NCBI GenBank assembly: GCA_902826455.1
Contig: CADEEV010000013.1
Span: 1 to 64,000 of the forward strand
Length of the DNA: 64,000 nucleotides
Direction of reading: 5' to 3'
Origin: an uncultured Acidobacteriota bacterium
Lineage (GTDB): Bacteria; Acidobacteriota; Vicinamibacteria; Fen-336
Shown: positions 39,848-49,022 of the stretch, piece by piece
Numbering within the stretch: position 1 is the stretch's first letter
Layout of the letters: each line of letters opens with the position of its first letter
Made by a program: the position numbers and the translations under genes
Notes under the pieces: generated by a model
Told to the model about the DNA's origin: nothing
Database searches by the model: none
Seen by the model: only the letters and a program-made list of their open reading frames with translations

Positions 39848-41284
39848 ATGCGCCTCGTACTCCTCCTCACGGTCGGCCTCACCGCCGGCATCGTCGGCTT
39901 CACGGCCGTGGCCGGCTTCACCGACGCGCGGGCCGCGCTCTGGGTCGGCGGCTTCGTGGCGGCCGCCGCCGCCATCGGCTGGACGGCGTCACGCCCCGGA
40001 CTCGACGCCCGCCTGGCCGCCGTGCCGCGGCCGTTCCAGCTCGCCTTCGTGGCGGGCGCGGCGGTGATGCTCGTGCAGCTCCTGGTGCTGGCGCCGTTCA
40101 TGGTCGACCCCTACGTGCGGACCTGGCGCGACGGCCCCCTGCGTCCGATGGCCGCGGCGCACTCCTGCGTGTCCGCCTACTGGGTGGCGGCCGAGAAGGC
40201 GACCAGCGTGCCCGACCTCTATCTCGAGTCGGTCTACCGCCCGAAGATGGCGCCGGTCGGTCCGCCGGTGCCGAACCTTGGCCCCTTCCTCACCGACGCC
40301 TACGAATACCCGCCGACGTTCCTGCCGCTGCCGCGTCTCCTGTCGAGCGTCACCAGCGACTTCTGGCACTTCCGGCGCCTCTGGTTCGCCCTCAACCTCG
40401 GGGGCGTCGTCCTCGGCCTGGTCGCGATCGGGTGGCGCGTCGACAAGGCGCTCGGTACCCACACGGTCTGGCTCGCGCCCTGGGCCATCGCGGGTCCCTC
40501 GATGGTCGGCACCCTGCAGGTCGGCAACATCCAGCTGCTCTTCATCGGCGCGGCGACCGTGGCCATGCTGCTCTTCGAGAGCAAGCGCCCGGTGCTTGGG
40601 GGCCTGATCCTGGCGTACGCGATCGCGAGCAAGCTCTATCCCGGCGTGTTCGTGCTCTACCTGCTGCTGCGGCGCGACTGGCGCGCGGTGGCCTGGACCG
40701 CCGTCTGGGGTGTCGTGCTCTTCGCCGCCACGCTCTGGGACGTCGGATGGACTCCCGTCGCGGCCTTCCTCGAGCACCTGCCGAAGCTCCTGAGCGGCGA
40801 AGCGTTCCCGGCGCTGTACCGACCCGCGGCGATCGCCCTCAACGAATCGATCCCCGGTCTCGTCTTCAAGCTCGGCCTGCTCGGCGTGCCCGGGATGGGC
40901 TTTCCCGCCGCCCGCATCGTCGGCTGGCTCTACACCGTGGTGCTGGTCGTGGCGACCGTCCGTTTCGCGTTGCGGCCGGCCGACCGGCGGATGGAGCCCC
41001 TGATCTGGATCGCGATCCTGATCGTCGGGACCATGCGCAGCCCGTTCCTTCCCAGCTACGGCGCGTTCCCGTCGCTCTGGGTGGTGACGCTCCTGGCCGG
41101 CGTCGCCTGGGCCCGTCCCTCGGCGCGAATCCTCGCCGCCGTCGCCTGGCTCCTGCTGGCGCTCCACCTCGGCCAGTCGAGCAGCGTCGCGTGGAACGCC
41201 GTGAACACGTTCGTGCACACGCTCATCGCCCTGACGATCGCCTTCTACGTCGTGCCGCGGGTGGTAAAGGGAACGGCTGCCTAG
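39848..41284 (+). CDS. GT87-family membrane mannosyltransferase-like protein (DUF2029)
   Basis: This 478-aa polytopic protein has about ten transmembrane helices. The order of segments fits glycosyltransferase family 87: a periplasmic loop after helix 3 (APFMVDPYVRTWRDG), YEYPPTFLPLPRLLS, QVGNIQLLFIGAATVAM, AIASKLYPGVFVLYLLLRRDW and a terminal helix. GT87 enzymes transfer mannose from polyprenyl-phosphate-mannose to lipid-linked or surface glycans. The specific acceptor is unknown. The gene is preceded by a decayed tandem copy and followed 11 bp later by an SDR gene on the same strand. Confidence 0.85.
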   Translation: MRLVLLLTVGLTAGIVGFTAVAGFTDARAALWVGGFVAAAAAIGWTASRPGLDARLAAVPRPFQLAFVAGAAVMLVQLLVLAPFMVDPYVRTWRDGPLRPMAAAHSCVSAYWVAAEKATSVPDLYLESVYRPKMAPVGPPVPNLGPFLTDAYEYPPTFLPLPRLLSSVTSDFWHFRRLWFALNLGGVVLGLVAIGWRVDKALGTHTVWLAPWAIAGPSMVGTLQVGNIQLLFIGAATVAMLLFESKRPVLGGLILAYAIASKLYPGVFVLYLLLRRDWRAVAWTAVWGVVLFAATLWDVGWTPVAAFLEHLPKLLSGEAFPALYRPAAIALNESIPGLVFKLGLLGVPGMGFPAARIVGWLYTVVLVVATVRFALRPADRRMEPLIWIAILIVGTMRSPFLPSYGAFPSLWVVTLLAGVAWARPSARILAAVAWLLLALHLGQSSSVAWNAVNTFVHTLIALTIAFYVVPRVVKGTAA

Positions 41285-41295
41285 CCGCCACTCGC

Positions 41296-42069
41296 ATGGC
41301 ACGCGTCTTCATCACGGGATCCTCGGAAGGCCTGGGCCTGATCGCGGGCCGGATGCTGGCGGAGCAAGGCCAGGAGGTCGTTCTCCACGCCCGCAACGCC
41401 GAGCGGGCGCAAGCGGCGCGAGCAGCCCTTCCCGCGAGCCAGGCCGTAGCCATCGGCGACGTCTCGACCCTCGCCGGCATGCGCGCGGTCGCGGAGCAGG
41501 TGAACGCGCTCGGACCCTTCGACGCCGTCATCCACAACGTCGGCATCGGGGATCGCGAGCGGCGGCGCATCGAGACGGCCGACGGTCTCTCGCAGGTCTT
41601 CGCGATCAACGTCGTCGCCCCGTACCTGCTGACCGCGCTCATCCCTCGCCCGAAGCGGCTCGTGTATCTCAGCTCCGGGATGCACACGGGCGGCGATGCC
41701 AGTCTCGACGATGCGCAGTGGAAGGCGCGGTCCTGGAACGGGACGCAGGCCTACTCCGACAGCAAGCTCCACGACGTGACGCTCGCGATGGCCGTGGCCC
41801 GTCTCTGGCCCGACGTGTTAGTGAACGCGGTGGACCCGGGCTGGGTGCCGACCCGGATGGGCGGCCCGAGCGCTCCCGACGACCTCGCGAAGGGGGCTCT
41901 CACCCAGGCGTGGCTGGCGGTGAGCGACGACGCCGAGGCGCGCCGCACCGGCCGCTATCTGCACTACCAGAAGACCGCGGCCGTGCACCCGGCAGCCTTG
42001 CGCCGAGAGACCCAGGACCGGCTCCTCGACTACCTCCGCGGGATCACCGGTGTCACGATCCCGGAATGA
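41296..42069 (+). CDS. SDR-family oxidoreductase
   Basis: This 257-aa classical SDR has the cofactor motif VFITGSSEGLGLIAG (TGxxxGxG) near residue 5, and HARN after strand 2, which suggests NADP. NNAG is replaced by HNVG (VIHNVGIGD), and the active site has Ser in VYLSSGMH and Tyr-x3-Lys in AYSDSKLHD. The later VDPGWVPTRMGG matches the substrate-loop region. Loss of the usual NNAG Asn at the first position is a common variant. Its stop overlaps the ATG of the GNAT gene. The substrate is unknown. Confidence 0.9.
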   Translation: MARVFITGSSEGLGLIAGRMLAEQGQEVVLHARNAERAQAARAALPASQAVAIGDVSTLAGMRAVAEQVNALGPFDAVIHNVGIGDRERRRIETADGLSQVFAINVVAPYLLTALIPRPKRLVYLSSGMHTGGDASLDDAQWKARSWNGTQAYSDSKLHDVTLAMAVARLWPDVLVNAVDPGWVPTRMGGPSAPDDLAKGALTQAWLAVSDDAEARRTGRYLHYQKTAAVHPAALRRETQDRLLDYLRGITGVTIPE

Positions 42070-42572
42070 GCGAACGGGCAGTCTCGATACGACCGGCCAC
42101 GGTCTCCGACCTTCCGACGATCGGCCGTCTCGGCGCGCAACTCATGCGAGAGCACCACGAGTTCGATCCGGACCGGTTCATCGCTGCCGGTGAGGACGCG
42201 CCGCGGGAGTACGCGAACTTCCTCGGCACGCAGCTTCGCAATGCCGACGCGGTCGTCCTCGTCGCGGAGGACCAGGGCGACGTCGTGGGCTACGTCTACG
42301 CGACCCTCGAGGGGTTGGACTGGATGGCGCTGCGGGGCCCCGCCGGTGCCATCCAGGACATCGCCGTCGTGACCGAGCGCCGGGGCCGGGGTCTCGGCCG
42401 CCAGCTGCTCGAGGCGGTGCTCGCGCATCTCGAGTCGCTCGGCGCGCCGCGCGTGGTGTTGTCGACCGCGGAGCAGAACCTGCCGGCGCAGCGCCTGTTC
42501 GCGAGCGCGGGCTTCCGCCGCACGATGGTCGAGATGACGCGGGAGCGGGGCGGAGGCTCGGGGAAGGCGTGA
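42066..42572 (+). CDS. GNAT-family N-acetyltransferase
   Basis: This 168-aa single-domain acetyltransferase starts at ATG 42066, overlapping the SDR stop by 4 nt. It has the N-terminal VSIRPATVSDLPTIGRLGAQ strand-helix, the acetyl-CoA-binding loop RRGRGLGRQLLEAVLAH near residues 100-116, and the final strand FASAGFRRTMVEM. Segments IQDIAVVTERRG and VVLSTAEQNLPAQ are typical of the Acetyltransf_1 group. It acts in the cytoplasm on an unknown amine. It is convergent with the hypothetical at 42586, 13 bp away. Confidence 0.9.
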   Translation: MSERAVSIRPATVSDLPTIGRLGAQLMREHHEFDPDRFIAAGEDAPREYANFLGTQLRNADAVVLVAEDQGDVVGYVYATLEGLDWMALRGPAGAIQDIAVVTERRGRGLGRQLLEAVLAHLESLGAPRVVLSTAEQNLPAQRLFASAGFRRTMVEMTRERGGGSGKA

Positions 42573-42585
42573 AGCTCGCCCGAGC

Positions 42586-43365
42586 CTAGCGCGTCCGGCG
42601 TCGCTTGCTCAGCGGTGGCACCGCCGCGGACAACTGGCGCAGCGCGAGCTTGCCGCGGGGTGCGATGACCTTGAGCCCCGACGCGAGCTCCTGGCGGCCC
42701 ACCTCCTCGTAGAACGGGCGCCACCACTTGGCGCCGTTCCAGATCGCCTCGGGGCAGCTCGCCGAGGAGGCGACACCGGGTGTCACGTCGAGCCCCATGA
42801 GCGAGAACGCCGCCTCGACGAACGCCGCTCCCGGCAGGCCCTTGCCGTCGAGCAGGGGATTGACTGCGCCGCTCGTGCCCCACACGAAGCCGAGCCAGGG
42901 AAGGATGAGGCTCGGCAGGTCCACGATGCCGCGCTGGCCCCGGATCCTCTCGGCCGCCTGCCGGAGGGGCTGCACGCTCTCCGCGAAGTCGACCACGGCG
43001 ATGTTGGGATAGCGGACCGGGTCGTCGTAGTCGCTGAGCGCGCACTCGCACACGCCGTTGTCGACCGGCACGGCCGAGGGATCCTTGGTGCCGAGAGGCA
43101 CGGTGAGGAAGCGCGGCCCGCCGAACCAGAGGCCGATCACCGACCAGTAGCTGGGCCGGAAGTCGGCGCGCAGGTGGGACTGGGCGACCCGGATCCGGAA
43201 ATCCGCCAGGTCGGTGCCGCCGAGGAGCAGCACGCCCTCGGTGCAGCCCGCCCGCGCGAGCCACTTCCGGTTTCCCTCGCCGGGCTTCGGGACGACCATG
43301 TCGAGCAGGCGCTTCTTTCCCTCGTCCGACGGGACCGTCGCAGGGGAGTGGCGGCTCGGGATCAT
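42586..43365 (-). CDS. Hypothetical protein (259 aa), partner of PhoD-like gene
   Basis: The start is ATG 43365, with a GAGGAGG site. I do not recognise the family. It contains WLARAGCTEGVLLLGGTDLA, YWSVIGLWFGGPRFLTV, and CECALSDYDDPVRYP near the middle. It ends in a strongly basic tail (PPLSKRRRTR). No signal peptide is present. The WFGG and GGTDL segments suggest a compact alpha/beta domain. It follows the PhoD-like gene by 14 bp on the minus strand and is surely cotranscribed with it, so a linked role is plausible. Confidence 0.6.
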   Translation of the reverse strand: MIPSRHSPATVPSDEGKKRLLDMVVPKPGEGNRKWLARAGCTEGVLLLGGTDLADFRIRVAQSHLRADFRPSYWSVIGLWFGGPRFLTVPLGTKDPSAVPVDNGVCECALSDYDDPVRYPNIAVVDFAESVQPLRQAAERIRGQRGIVDLPSLILPWLGFVWGTSGAVNPLLDGKGLPGAAFVEAAFSLMGLDVTPGVASSASCPEAIWNGAKWWRPFYEEVGRQELASGLKVIAPRGKLALRQLSAAVPPLSKRRRTR

Positions 43366-43379
43366 GAAGGCCTCCTCAT

Positions 43380-44780
43380 TCAGTGGATCTCGTGGGTCCA
43401 GACGTCGATGCCGTCTCCCGACGGCTCCCCGTCGGGGACCTCCCACGCCTTGACCGCGACGCGCACCGACTGGCCGAGGTCGGTGAACGAGACGGTCACG
43501 AAGTGGTCGGCGATGTGCTTGGGATCTTTCGGCGAGACGACGAACCTCGGCTCGTACTCGATCCTGGGCCGCGGCAGGCCCGCGATCTCGAACGGCGGGA
43601 AGCGCTCGGGCTCCTCGTCCCCGGGCTTCACCGGCTTTCCGCCCGCGAGGCCGCTCACCAGGGACAGCGGGGACGCGATGATCTCGATGATCTCCGTGCC
43701 GTCGGCGGCGTCGATCGGGCAGCGACCGATCCGGCCGTAGTGGACGTCGCCCGTGAGGACCACGATCGAGTGCCGGGAGCCGAGCAGCGCGCGTGCGAGG
43801 TCCTCGTACTGATCGTGATCGGGGAGCGCCCAGTCCCCGACGTTCCGCTTCAGCTTGTCGAGCAGGCCGCCCGCCCGCGTCGCGAACAGGGTCTGCCCGA
43901 TCACGAGCACGCCGGGGCCCGCGAGCCCCGCGATCCAGGCGGTCAGCGCGCCGAAGTCCGCGGGCTTCATGAAGGTCTTCCGGTCGGGGTCGCGATCGCT
44001 GCGGGTGTCGGCGACGAAGAACGACAGGCCTCCGACCGCGAAGCTCTCCGTCGCCACGTCCGTCTGGAGGTTGCGGTAGAGGTTCCTCGCGAGCCGCCCC
44101 CAGGTGGCGCGGCCGCCGGATCCCCAGGTGTCCCAGGGCGCGTACGCGGCCGCGTGGGGGTAGTTGTTCCAGTACTCGTGGTCGTCGGCCGTGAAGTAGT
44201 TGGCGCCGGTGCCGAGCAGGGAACGGAAGCCCTCCTGCTCCGAGCCGTCGTTCCACGTGTCCTTGTAGTTCTGGAGGAAGAGCTGCTCGAGCTCGCCGCC
44301 CGAGTGCTTGCGGACGGCGAACTCCGACGCCGGATCGTCGAGGTAGACCTGGTCGCCGGACAGGAACTTCAGGTGGGGCCGGAACTGCGTGTTGGCCGCG
44401 AGGCGCGCGAAGGCCCGGCCGACGGAGCCGCCGTCGCGCCGCCGCGCGAAGCAGGAGCCCAGGAGCACCGTGAGCGGTCGATCCCCGGGTCCCGGGAGCT
44501 CGGCCGGCAGCGTCTCGACCGTCGCGGTGGCCACCACGGTCGCGCACTGCCGCAACACCAGCGCGTAGCGCGTGTCGGGCTGAAGGCCGTTCAGCGTGAC
44601 CGTCGCCGTTTGCAAGCGAAGGGGCTGATTCTCGAGGGGCACGTCGGTCCACGGTCCGACGTTCACGGCCGGGGCCTGGCTGGCGGCCAGCGTCATCGCT
44701 CCCGGTGTCTCGTCGAAGGCGGCGAGCCAGATGTCCGCCGAGCTCGACGACGTGCGGCGCGGCACGACGACGAAGGCCAC
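43380..44780 (-). CDS. PhoD-like metallophosphoesterase
   Basis: The 466-aa protein starts at GTG 44780. Residues about 1-95 form a beta-rich N-terminal domain of the PhoD_N type (LQTATVTLNGLQPDTRYALVL). The phosphoesterase core follows with metal-site segments FLSGDQVYLDDP, TADDHEYWNNYPHA, ADTRSDRD and LTGDVHYGR, in the order expected for the PhoD family. No obvious signal peptide is seen, although PhoD enzymes are normally exported by Tat. It hydrolyses phosphate mono- or diesters. Another, unrelated-looking phosphoesterase lies at 45871-47274. Confidence 0.88.
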   Translation of the reverse strand: MAFVVVPRRTSSSSADIWLAAFDETPGAMTLAASQAPAVNVGPWTDVPLENQPLRLQTATVTLNGLQPDTRYALVLRQCATVVATATVETLPAELPGPGDRPLTVLLGSCFARRRDGGSVGRAFARLAANTQFRPHLKFLSGDQVYLDDPASEFAVRKHSGGELEQLFLQNYKDTWNDGSEQEGFRSLLGTGANYFTADDHEYWNNYPHAAAYAPWDTWGSGGRATWGRLARNLYRNLQTDVATESFAVGGLSFFVADTRSDRDPDRKTFMKPADFGALTAWIAGLAGPGVLVIGQTLFATRAGGLLDKLKRNVGDWALPDHDQYEDLARALLGSRHSIVVLTGDVHYGRIGRCPIDAADGTEIIEIIASPLSLVSGLAGGKPVKPGDEEPERFPPFEIAGLPRPRIEYEPRFVVSPKDPKHIADHFVTVSFTDLGQSVRVAVKAWEVPDGEPSGDGIDVWTHEIH

Positions 44781-44904
44781 AGGTTCCTCGTCTGGATAGA
44801 GGCGATACGGTACTCGCCTGCGAGCGCCTTTACAACCCTTCTTGATGCCGCGTAAAGCGTATAGCCTATGCCGACCTTTCCCTCATGACGGCGGAGGCGA
44901 TTTC

Positions 44905-45864
44905 ATGGCGAACGAAGGCAACTGCCTGTTGAGCTTGATCGACACGGCGACGCAGCCTGCGCCGGATCCTGCCGTGCGCGTGACGTTCCGACGGCCGGAC
45001 GGAACCGTTCTCCTTTCGCGCACCGTGAACCTGAACAACCCCGTATCGTTTCGGCTCCCCGCGTTTCCCCAGGTGCAGGCGATCTCGGGTCTGGTCGAGC
45101 CGTCGCGCTTTCGTACGCGCGAGGTTGCGTTCTTCATGCTGACGCATGACGAGACCATTCCGCGCCAGCCGACCGTGTTCCGGCAGCCGGACCAATGGCA
45201 GGCCTCATTCGATCCCTGGACCTCCATCAAGGCCTCCGTCGCGGACCTCGCGGCCGTGATGGAGCAGTCGCCGGACGTGCTGGTCAAGGGATGGAAGTCG
45301 TTTCCTTTGCTGACCCGCGCCGCCTACGACGCCTTTGGGTCCCCTGGCTCGAGGGAGGAACTGCCCAAGGCGACGCTCCTCAACGTCCACTTGCGCCTCA
45401 GCACGTCGTCGAACCCGACCGCGGGGCGGCCATGGTTCTCGTACGTGAAGCAGGTGCTCGAGCTCGGCCGCGAACGCATCATCGCCCTCGTCGATCCCGC
45501 GATGGGCAAGGCCGTGGAGGCGATCCGGGGAAACATCGGCAAATACAAGGACTACGAGCTCGCTTCAGCCGACCTGCACTTCAAGAACTTTCCGTCTCGT
45601 TTCGGCGTCCTCAAGAAGGACACGTTCAGCCTGAAGACCAAGCACAAGAAAGGAAACCTTCAGCTCACACTGGGGCCCGGAACGGACGAGGCTGGCAAGG
45701 CCGTGCTGCTGCTCGACGCCGACATCGACGAGAACGGCAGGTGGCTCGCCCACGCCCTGGACGTCTTCAAGCACAAGTTCACCGGAGGCACCCACCCCTT
45801 CGACGTCCACGAGGGCCTCGCCCTCGAAAACAAGTTGTGGCCGATCGGCTATCGGCTCGTCTAG
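44905..45864 (+). CDS. Hypothetical protein (319 aa) between two phosphoesterases
   Basis: The start is ATG 44905, preceded by GGCGGAGGCG; an upstream ATG at 44842 has no such site. I do not recognise the family. The first 110 residues are beta-rich (VRVTFRRPDGTVLLSRTVNL), with a short PKATLLNVHLRLSTS segment near residue 155. The C-terminal half is basic (KNFPSRFGVLKKDTFSLK, KTKHKKGN). No signal peptide. DNA here is less GC-rich than flanking genes, and the gene is divergent from PhoD and convergent with the next phosphoesterase, so it may be acquired. Confidence 0.6.
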   Translation: MANEGNCLLSLIDTATQPAPDPAVRVTFRRPDGTVLLSRTVNLNNPVSFRLPAFPQVQAISGLVEPSRFRTREVAFFMLTHDETIPRQPTVFRQPDQWQASFDPWTSIKASVADLAAVMEQSPDVLVKGWKSFPLLTRAAYDAFGSPGSREELPKATLLNVHLRLSTSSNPTAGRPWFSYVKQVLELGRERIIALVDPAMGKAVEAIRGNIGKYKDYELASADLHFKNFPSRFGVLKKDTFSLKTKHKKGNLQLTLGPGTDEAGKAVLLLDADIDENGRWLAHALDVFKHKFTGGTHPFDVHEGLALENKLWPIGYRLV

Positions 45865-45870
45865 ACCCGG

Positions 45871-47274
45871 CTAGGCGTCGATCGTCGAGCCGCTCTCGGC
45901 CATCGGGTTCTTGGCCTTGTCGAAAGGGCGCCGGCCCGCGGCGATCGCCTTGATCTCGGCCTTGTCCGGGCCGAGGGTGACGAGCAGGTGGTGGTACTCG
46001 GCTGCCCACGACGCAGGGCCTTCGGGCACGTTCGGGGCGCTGCGGCTCCGGACCTTGCCGTCCCGGAGGCTGCCGGCGGCCCCGGTGACGAAGTAGTGGA
46101 TGCCGTCGTGGATCCAGTGCTGGTAGTTATGCTCGTGCCCGCTCAGCACCAGCTTCACTCCCGATGCCTCGAAGCGCGGCACCAGATGGGCTTTCACGCC
46201 CGCATCGTCGGGATGCAACGGGCCTCCGCAAAACGGCGGGTGGTGGAAGAACGGAATCTTCCATCGAACGGGAGCCTGGCTAGCGGCTGGCGGGAAGGCC
46301 TCGTCGATGAACTTCGTGTGGGTCGTGTACGGCCCTTTGCCATCGGCGGTGTCCAGCGCCACGAACTCGACGTCGCGCCCGTAGCGAAACCGATACATGC
46401 ACGCGTTCGCCTTCATCACGGTTGAGCCTGGTCTGGTCCCTTCCATCCGCTCCAGGCGATCCTCCATGTAGAGGTTCTCGACGAGCGCCGACCTGTCTTC
46501 GCGGGATTCCGTCGTGGAGTCGTGATTGCCGAGGGCCGGGTACACGGGAATGCGGTTGAGCAGGTATCGATAGGGCTGGTAGTAGGTGAAGAACCAGTCG
46601 TCGTCCTCGTCGCCTTCGGCCGTCAACACCAGGAGGAACTTCCGGGAGGCATAGATGTTGTCGCCTGTGGTCAATATCGCGCGCACGTCATGCTCTTCCA
46701 CGGTCTCGGCCAGATCCTTGGCGACCTGTGCCTGGCCGCGCAGGACCGGTACGCCGTTCACCTTGTCGACCTTCTTGACGCCCTTTCCAAAGTCGCCGAT
46801 GACGGCGAACGCCATCGAGTCCAAGGGAGCGGCGGGGTGGGGGTGGGTCCGGAACTCGTTGCGGTAGACCCCGGCGCCCTGCACGAGGCGACCCTGGAAT
46901 GGGTCCCAGTCCCAGAGGGGGCCAGCGGCCCAGGTCTTGCCCCCGACCGTGACCCAGTAGCGGTAGCGCGTATCGGGCTGGAGCTGGTCGATCCAGCAAT
47001 GGTTCTTGCCCGGCGCCGCGTCGACGCGACGCACCGAGCCGTTGGGTTCCTCGACCTCGACGTAGGCGGCCCCGTACGACTGTGAAGTCGCTCCGATAGA
47101 GTCCGACCGCGAGAGGTTGTTCTTCTTCAGGTCATCGTCGTCGAGCAACGTGGTCTTGCCGTCCTTGCTCTTGACGCGGAAGAAGAAGGCGCCCCAGGTG
47201 ATGAGGGCGGACTCGTGGGTGACATCGCCCAGGACGATGTACTCCTCGATGTGGGGAGGCAGTTTCTCTGACAT
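45871..47274 (-). CDS. Metallophosphoesterase (purple-acid-phosphatase-like)
   Basis: This 467-aa protein starts at ATG 47274 (MSEKLPPH) with GAGG upstream. An N-terminal beta-sandwich of fibronectin type (ESALITWGAFFFRVKS, LQPDTRYRYWVTV) precedes the calcineurin-like core: IGDFGKG, TTGDNIYAS, ALGNHDSTT, FHHPPFCGG and LSGHEHNYQHW, giving the five metal-ligand blocks. Architecture resembles purple acid phosphatases and phospholipase C/phosphodiesterase-like enzymes. It lacks a signal peptide. Lower GC than its neighbours and a convergent layout with the unknown gene at 44905 suggest one accessory block. Confidence 0.85.
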   Translation of the reverse strand: MSEKLPPHIEEYIVLGDVTHESALITWGAFFFRVKSKDGKTTLLDDDDLKKNNLSRSDSIGATSQSYGAAYVEVEEPNGSVRRVDAAPGKNHCWIDQLQPDTRYRYWVTVGGKTWAAGPLWDWDPFQGRLVQGAGVYRNEFRTHPHPAAPLDSMAFAVIGDFGKGVKKVDKVNGVPVLRGQAQVAKDLAETVEEHDVRAILTTGDNIYASRKFLLVLTAEGDEDDDWFFTYYQPYRYLLNRIPVYPALGNHDSTTESREDRSALVENLYMEDRLERMEGTRPGSTVMKANACMYRFRYGRDVEFVALDTADGKGPYTTHTKFIDEAFPPAASQAPVRWKIPFFHHPPFCGGPLHPDDAGVKAHLVPRFEASGVKLVLSGHEHNYQHWIHDGIHYFVTGAAGSLRDGKVRSRSAPNVPEGPASWAAEYHHLLVTLGPDKAEIKAIAAGRRPFDKAKNPMAESGSTIDA

Positions 47275-47409
47275 GGCAGGCATCCTCGCCGCTGAAGGGA
47301 AGTGTGCAAATAGTATGCGGGGCGATTTCGGTGTCAAGGAGAGATTGGGGAGTGCAGCGAACTACGCCGCATTCGGTGCGGTGGCACTCAACTTGCTCTG
47401 CCGCCCGCC

Positions 47410-48654
47410 ATGAGATGCGGACTCCGGTCGATGGTGCGGCACCTGATCCTGGCGATGAGCTGCGCGGTGTCGGTCGCGACGCTCGCCGACGACATCCTGC
47501 CTACGATGTTGCCAGCCAACGGTTTCCAGGCCGCGGACGCGCCCAAGAAACTCCAGGTCAAGCACGACGAGCGCAGGCAAATCCTGGGGGCCGCGAAGGT
47601 GTGGGCGCAGCCCGTGTCTCCCATCGCCGCCGTGGATTTTCGACAAAACGCCGGCGGGGACGCGTCCTTCCAGACCACCGACGAGGTCGCGTGCAGGTTC
47701 CTGCCGCGCAAGCCCAGCCTCGGCACGACCCGGAAGTTCGAGTGCGTCTTCGAGAACGGCGAGGTCCTGAAGGTCAAGTACGAGAACCGCGAGTCGCTGA
47801 CCGAGACCGCGGCCAGCCGGCTCCTGGCCGCGGTGGGCTTCGGGACGGATCGCGTGCAGCTCGTGAAGACGGTCCGGTGCTTCGGCTGTCCCAAGGACCC
47901 GTTCGTCATCCTCTCCTGCCTCTCGACGCCGTTCGAGAAGACGTTCCAGGACTGCACCCGCTCGTACGGCATGAAGCGGCGGCCCGACGGCCACGTCGAC
48001 GTGGCCGTGAACTACGCCGCCTTCACCGACTTCCCGGGGGCGTCGATCGAGAGGCGCGAGCCGGGCATCGCGGTGGAAGCCGAGGGCGACGAAGGCTGGG
48101 AATGGAGCGAGCTCGCCGAACGGGCCGACGCGGCGCCCGGAGGAGCGACCCGCGCCGAGCGCGACGCGCTGCGGCTGATGGCCGTGTTCCTCAACAACTG
48201 GGACACGAAGGAACAGAACCAGCGCCTCGTCTGCCGCTCCGTCAGCAAGGGAGCCGTGACGGTGTGCAACGACGCGTTCGCGTACATGAGCGACGTCGGG
48301 GCCGCCTTCGGCGGACGCGCCCGGGACGGCATCGCGAACCGCAAGATCAGCGTCGACTACTGGGCGAACGTGCCGATCTGGGCCGACGCCAGGACGTGCC
48401 TGGTGAAGATCGACTCGGCGCTGATGCTGGAGGCCACGTTCGGCAAGGCCACGATCAGCGAGTCGGGCCGGCTGCTGTTCGCGAGCCTGCTGACCCAGCT
48501 CACGGACCAGCAGATCCGCGACCTCTTCGAGACCTCGGGCTTCCTCGACTACGCGAAGGGAGCCCAGGCCAATCGCAACCTGGACGTCTGGGCCGGCACC
48601 TTCCACGACAAGGTCCGGCAGATCGTCGACCGCGAACCCTGTCCCGAACCCTGA
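47410..48654 (+). CDS. Secreted protein of unknown function, possibly kinase-like
   Basis: The 414-aa product has a signal peptide (residues about 5-26, LRSMVRHLILAMSCAVSVATLA). I do not know the family. It has VKYENRESLTETAASRLLAA near residue 120, a pair of Cys in CFGCP, then a C-terminal block with AVFLNNWDTKEQNQRLVC and, about 25 residues later, SDVGAAFGG. The D-x(4)-N and D-V-G pattern and the Lys in VKYEN are reminiscent of catalytic, metal-binding and ATP-binding positions in secreted kinase-fold proteins. This is weak inference. It leads an operon with the next two genes. Confidence 0.55.
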   Translation: MRCGLRSMVRHLILAMSCAVSVATLADDILPTMLPANGFQAADAPKKLQVKHDERRQILGAAKVWAQPVSPIAAVDFRQNAGGDASFQTTDEVACRFLPRKPSLGTTRKFECVFENGEVLKVKYENRESLTETAASRLLAAVGFGTDRVQLVKTVRCFGCPKDPFVILSCLSTPFEKTFQDCTRSYGMKRRPDGHVDVAVNYAAFTDFPGASIERREPGIAVEAEGDEGWEWSELAERADAAPGGATRAERDALRLMAVFLNNWDTKEQNQRLVCRSVSKGAVTVCNDAFAYMSDVGAAFGGRARDGIANRKISVDYWANVPIWADARTCLVKIDSALMLEATFGKATISESGRLLFASLLTQLTDQQIRDLFETSGFLDYAKGAQANRNLDVWAGTFHDKVRQIVDREPCPEP

Positions 48655-48677
48655 CGAAGGCTTCCTTGGAGGAAGGC

Positions 48678-49022
48678 ATGAAGACAGCCAAGCCTGATCT
48701 CAACGACGCGCTGGTCGAGGCCGAAGACGTTCTCGAGAGCTCCGACGCGGACCGCCTGGACAAGGCCGTCGCCATCGTCGACGGGGCGCTCGACGACAAC
48801 CTCTACGACGGAGTGCGCGAGACCCTCGCCGAGCGCCTGGAGATCCTGCGCTCGGCCGCCCGGAAGAACGTCGACGCCCGCGTCACGGAGGCGTACATCG
48901 AGCCGGAGCGCGGCATCGACCTGCAGTGGTTCGGTCCGGCCGCCGAGGGCCGACAAGACGCCACCGTGGCCTGGAACGGCATGGTCTCGGCGTTCGCGAT
49001 CGCCCTCAACACTCTCGCGTGA
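48678..49022 (+). CDS. Hypothetical protein (114 aa)
   Basis: The start is ATG 48678 with GGAGGAAGG upstream. The protein is acidic in its first half (LVEAEDVLESSDADRLDKAV, VDGALDDNLYDGV) and helical, then has a VTEAYIEPERGIDLQWFGP segment and a hydrophobic end. No signal peptide or known domain. It lies 23 bp after the secreted protein and overlaps the VOC gene by 4 nt, so it is part of that operon. Confidence 0.55.
   Translation: MKTAKPDLNDALVEAEDVLESSDADRLDKAVAIVDGALDDNLYDGVRETLAERLEILRSAARKNVDARVTEAYIEPERGIDLQWFGPAAEGRQDATVAWNGMVSAFAIALNTLA

Noticed and set aside
44781-44904. Promoters in the divergent gap between the PhoD-like gene and the 319-aa gene
   Set aside because: TTTACA and TTGTAA hexamers occur but the matching -10 elements are too weak to call.
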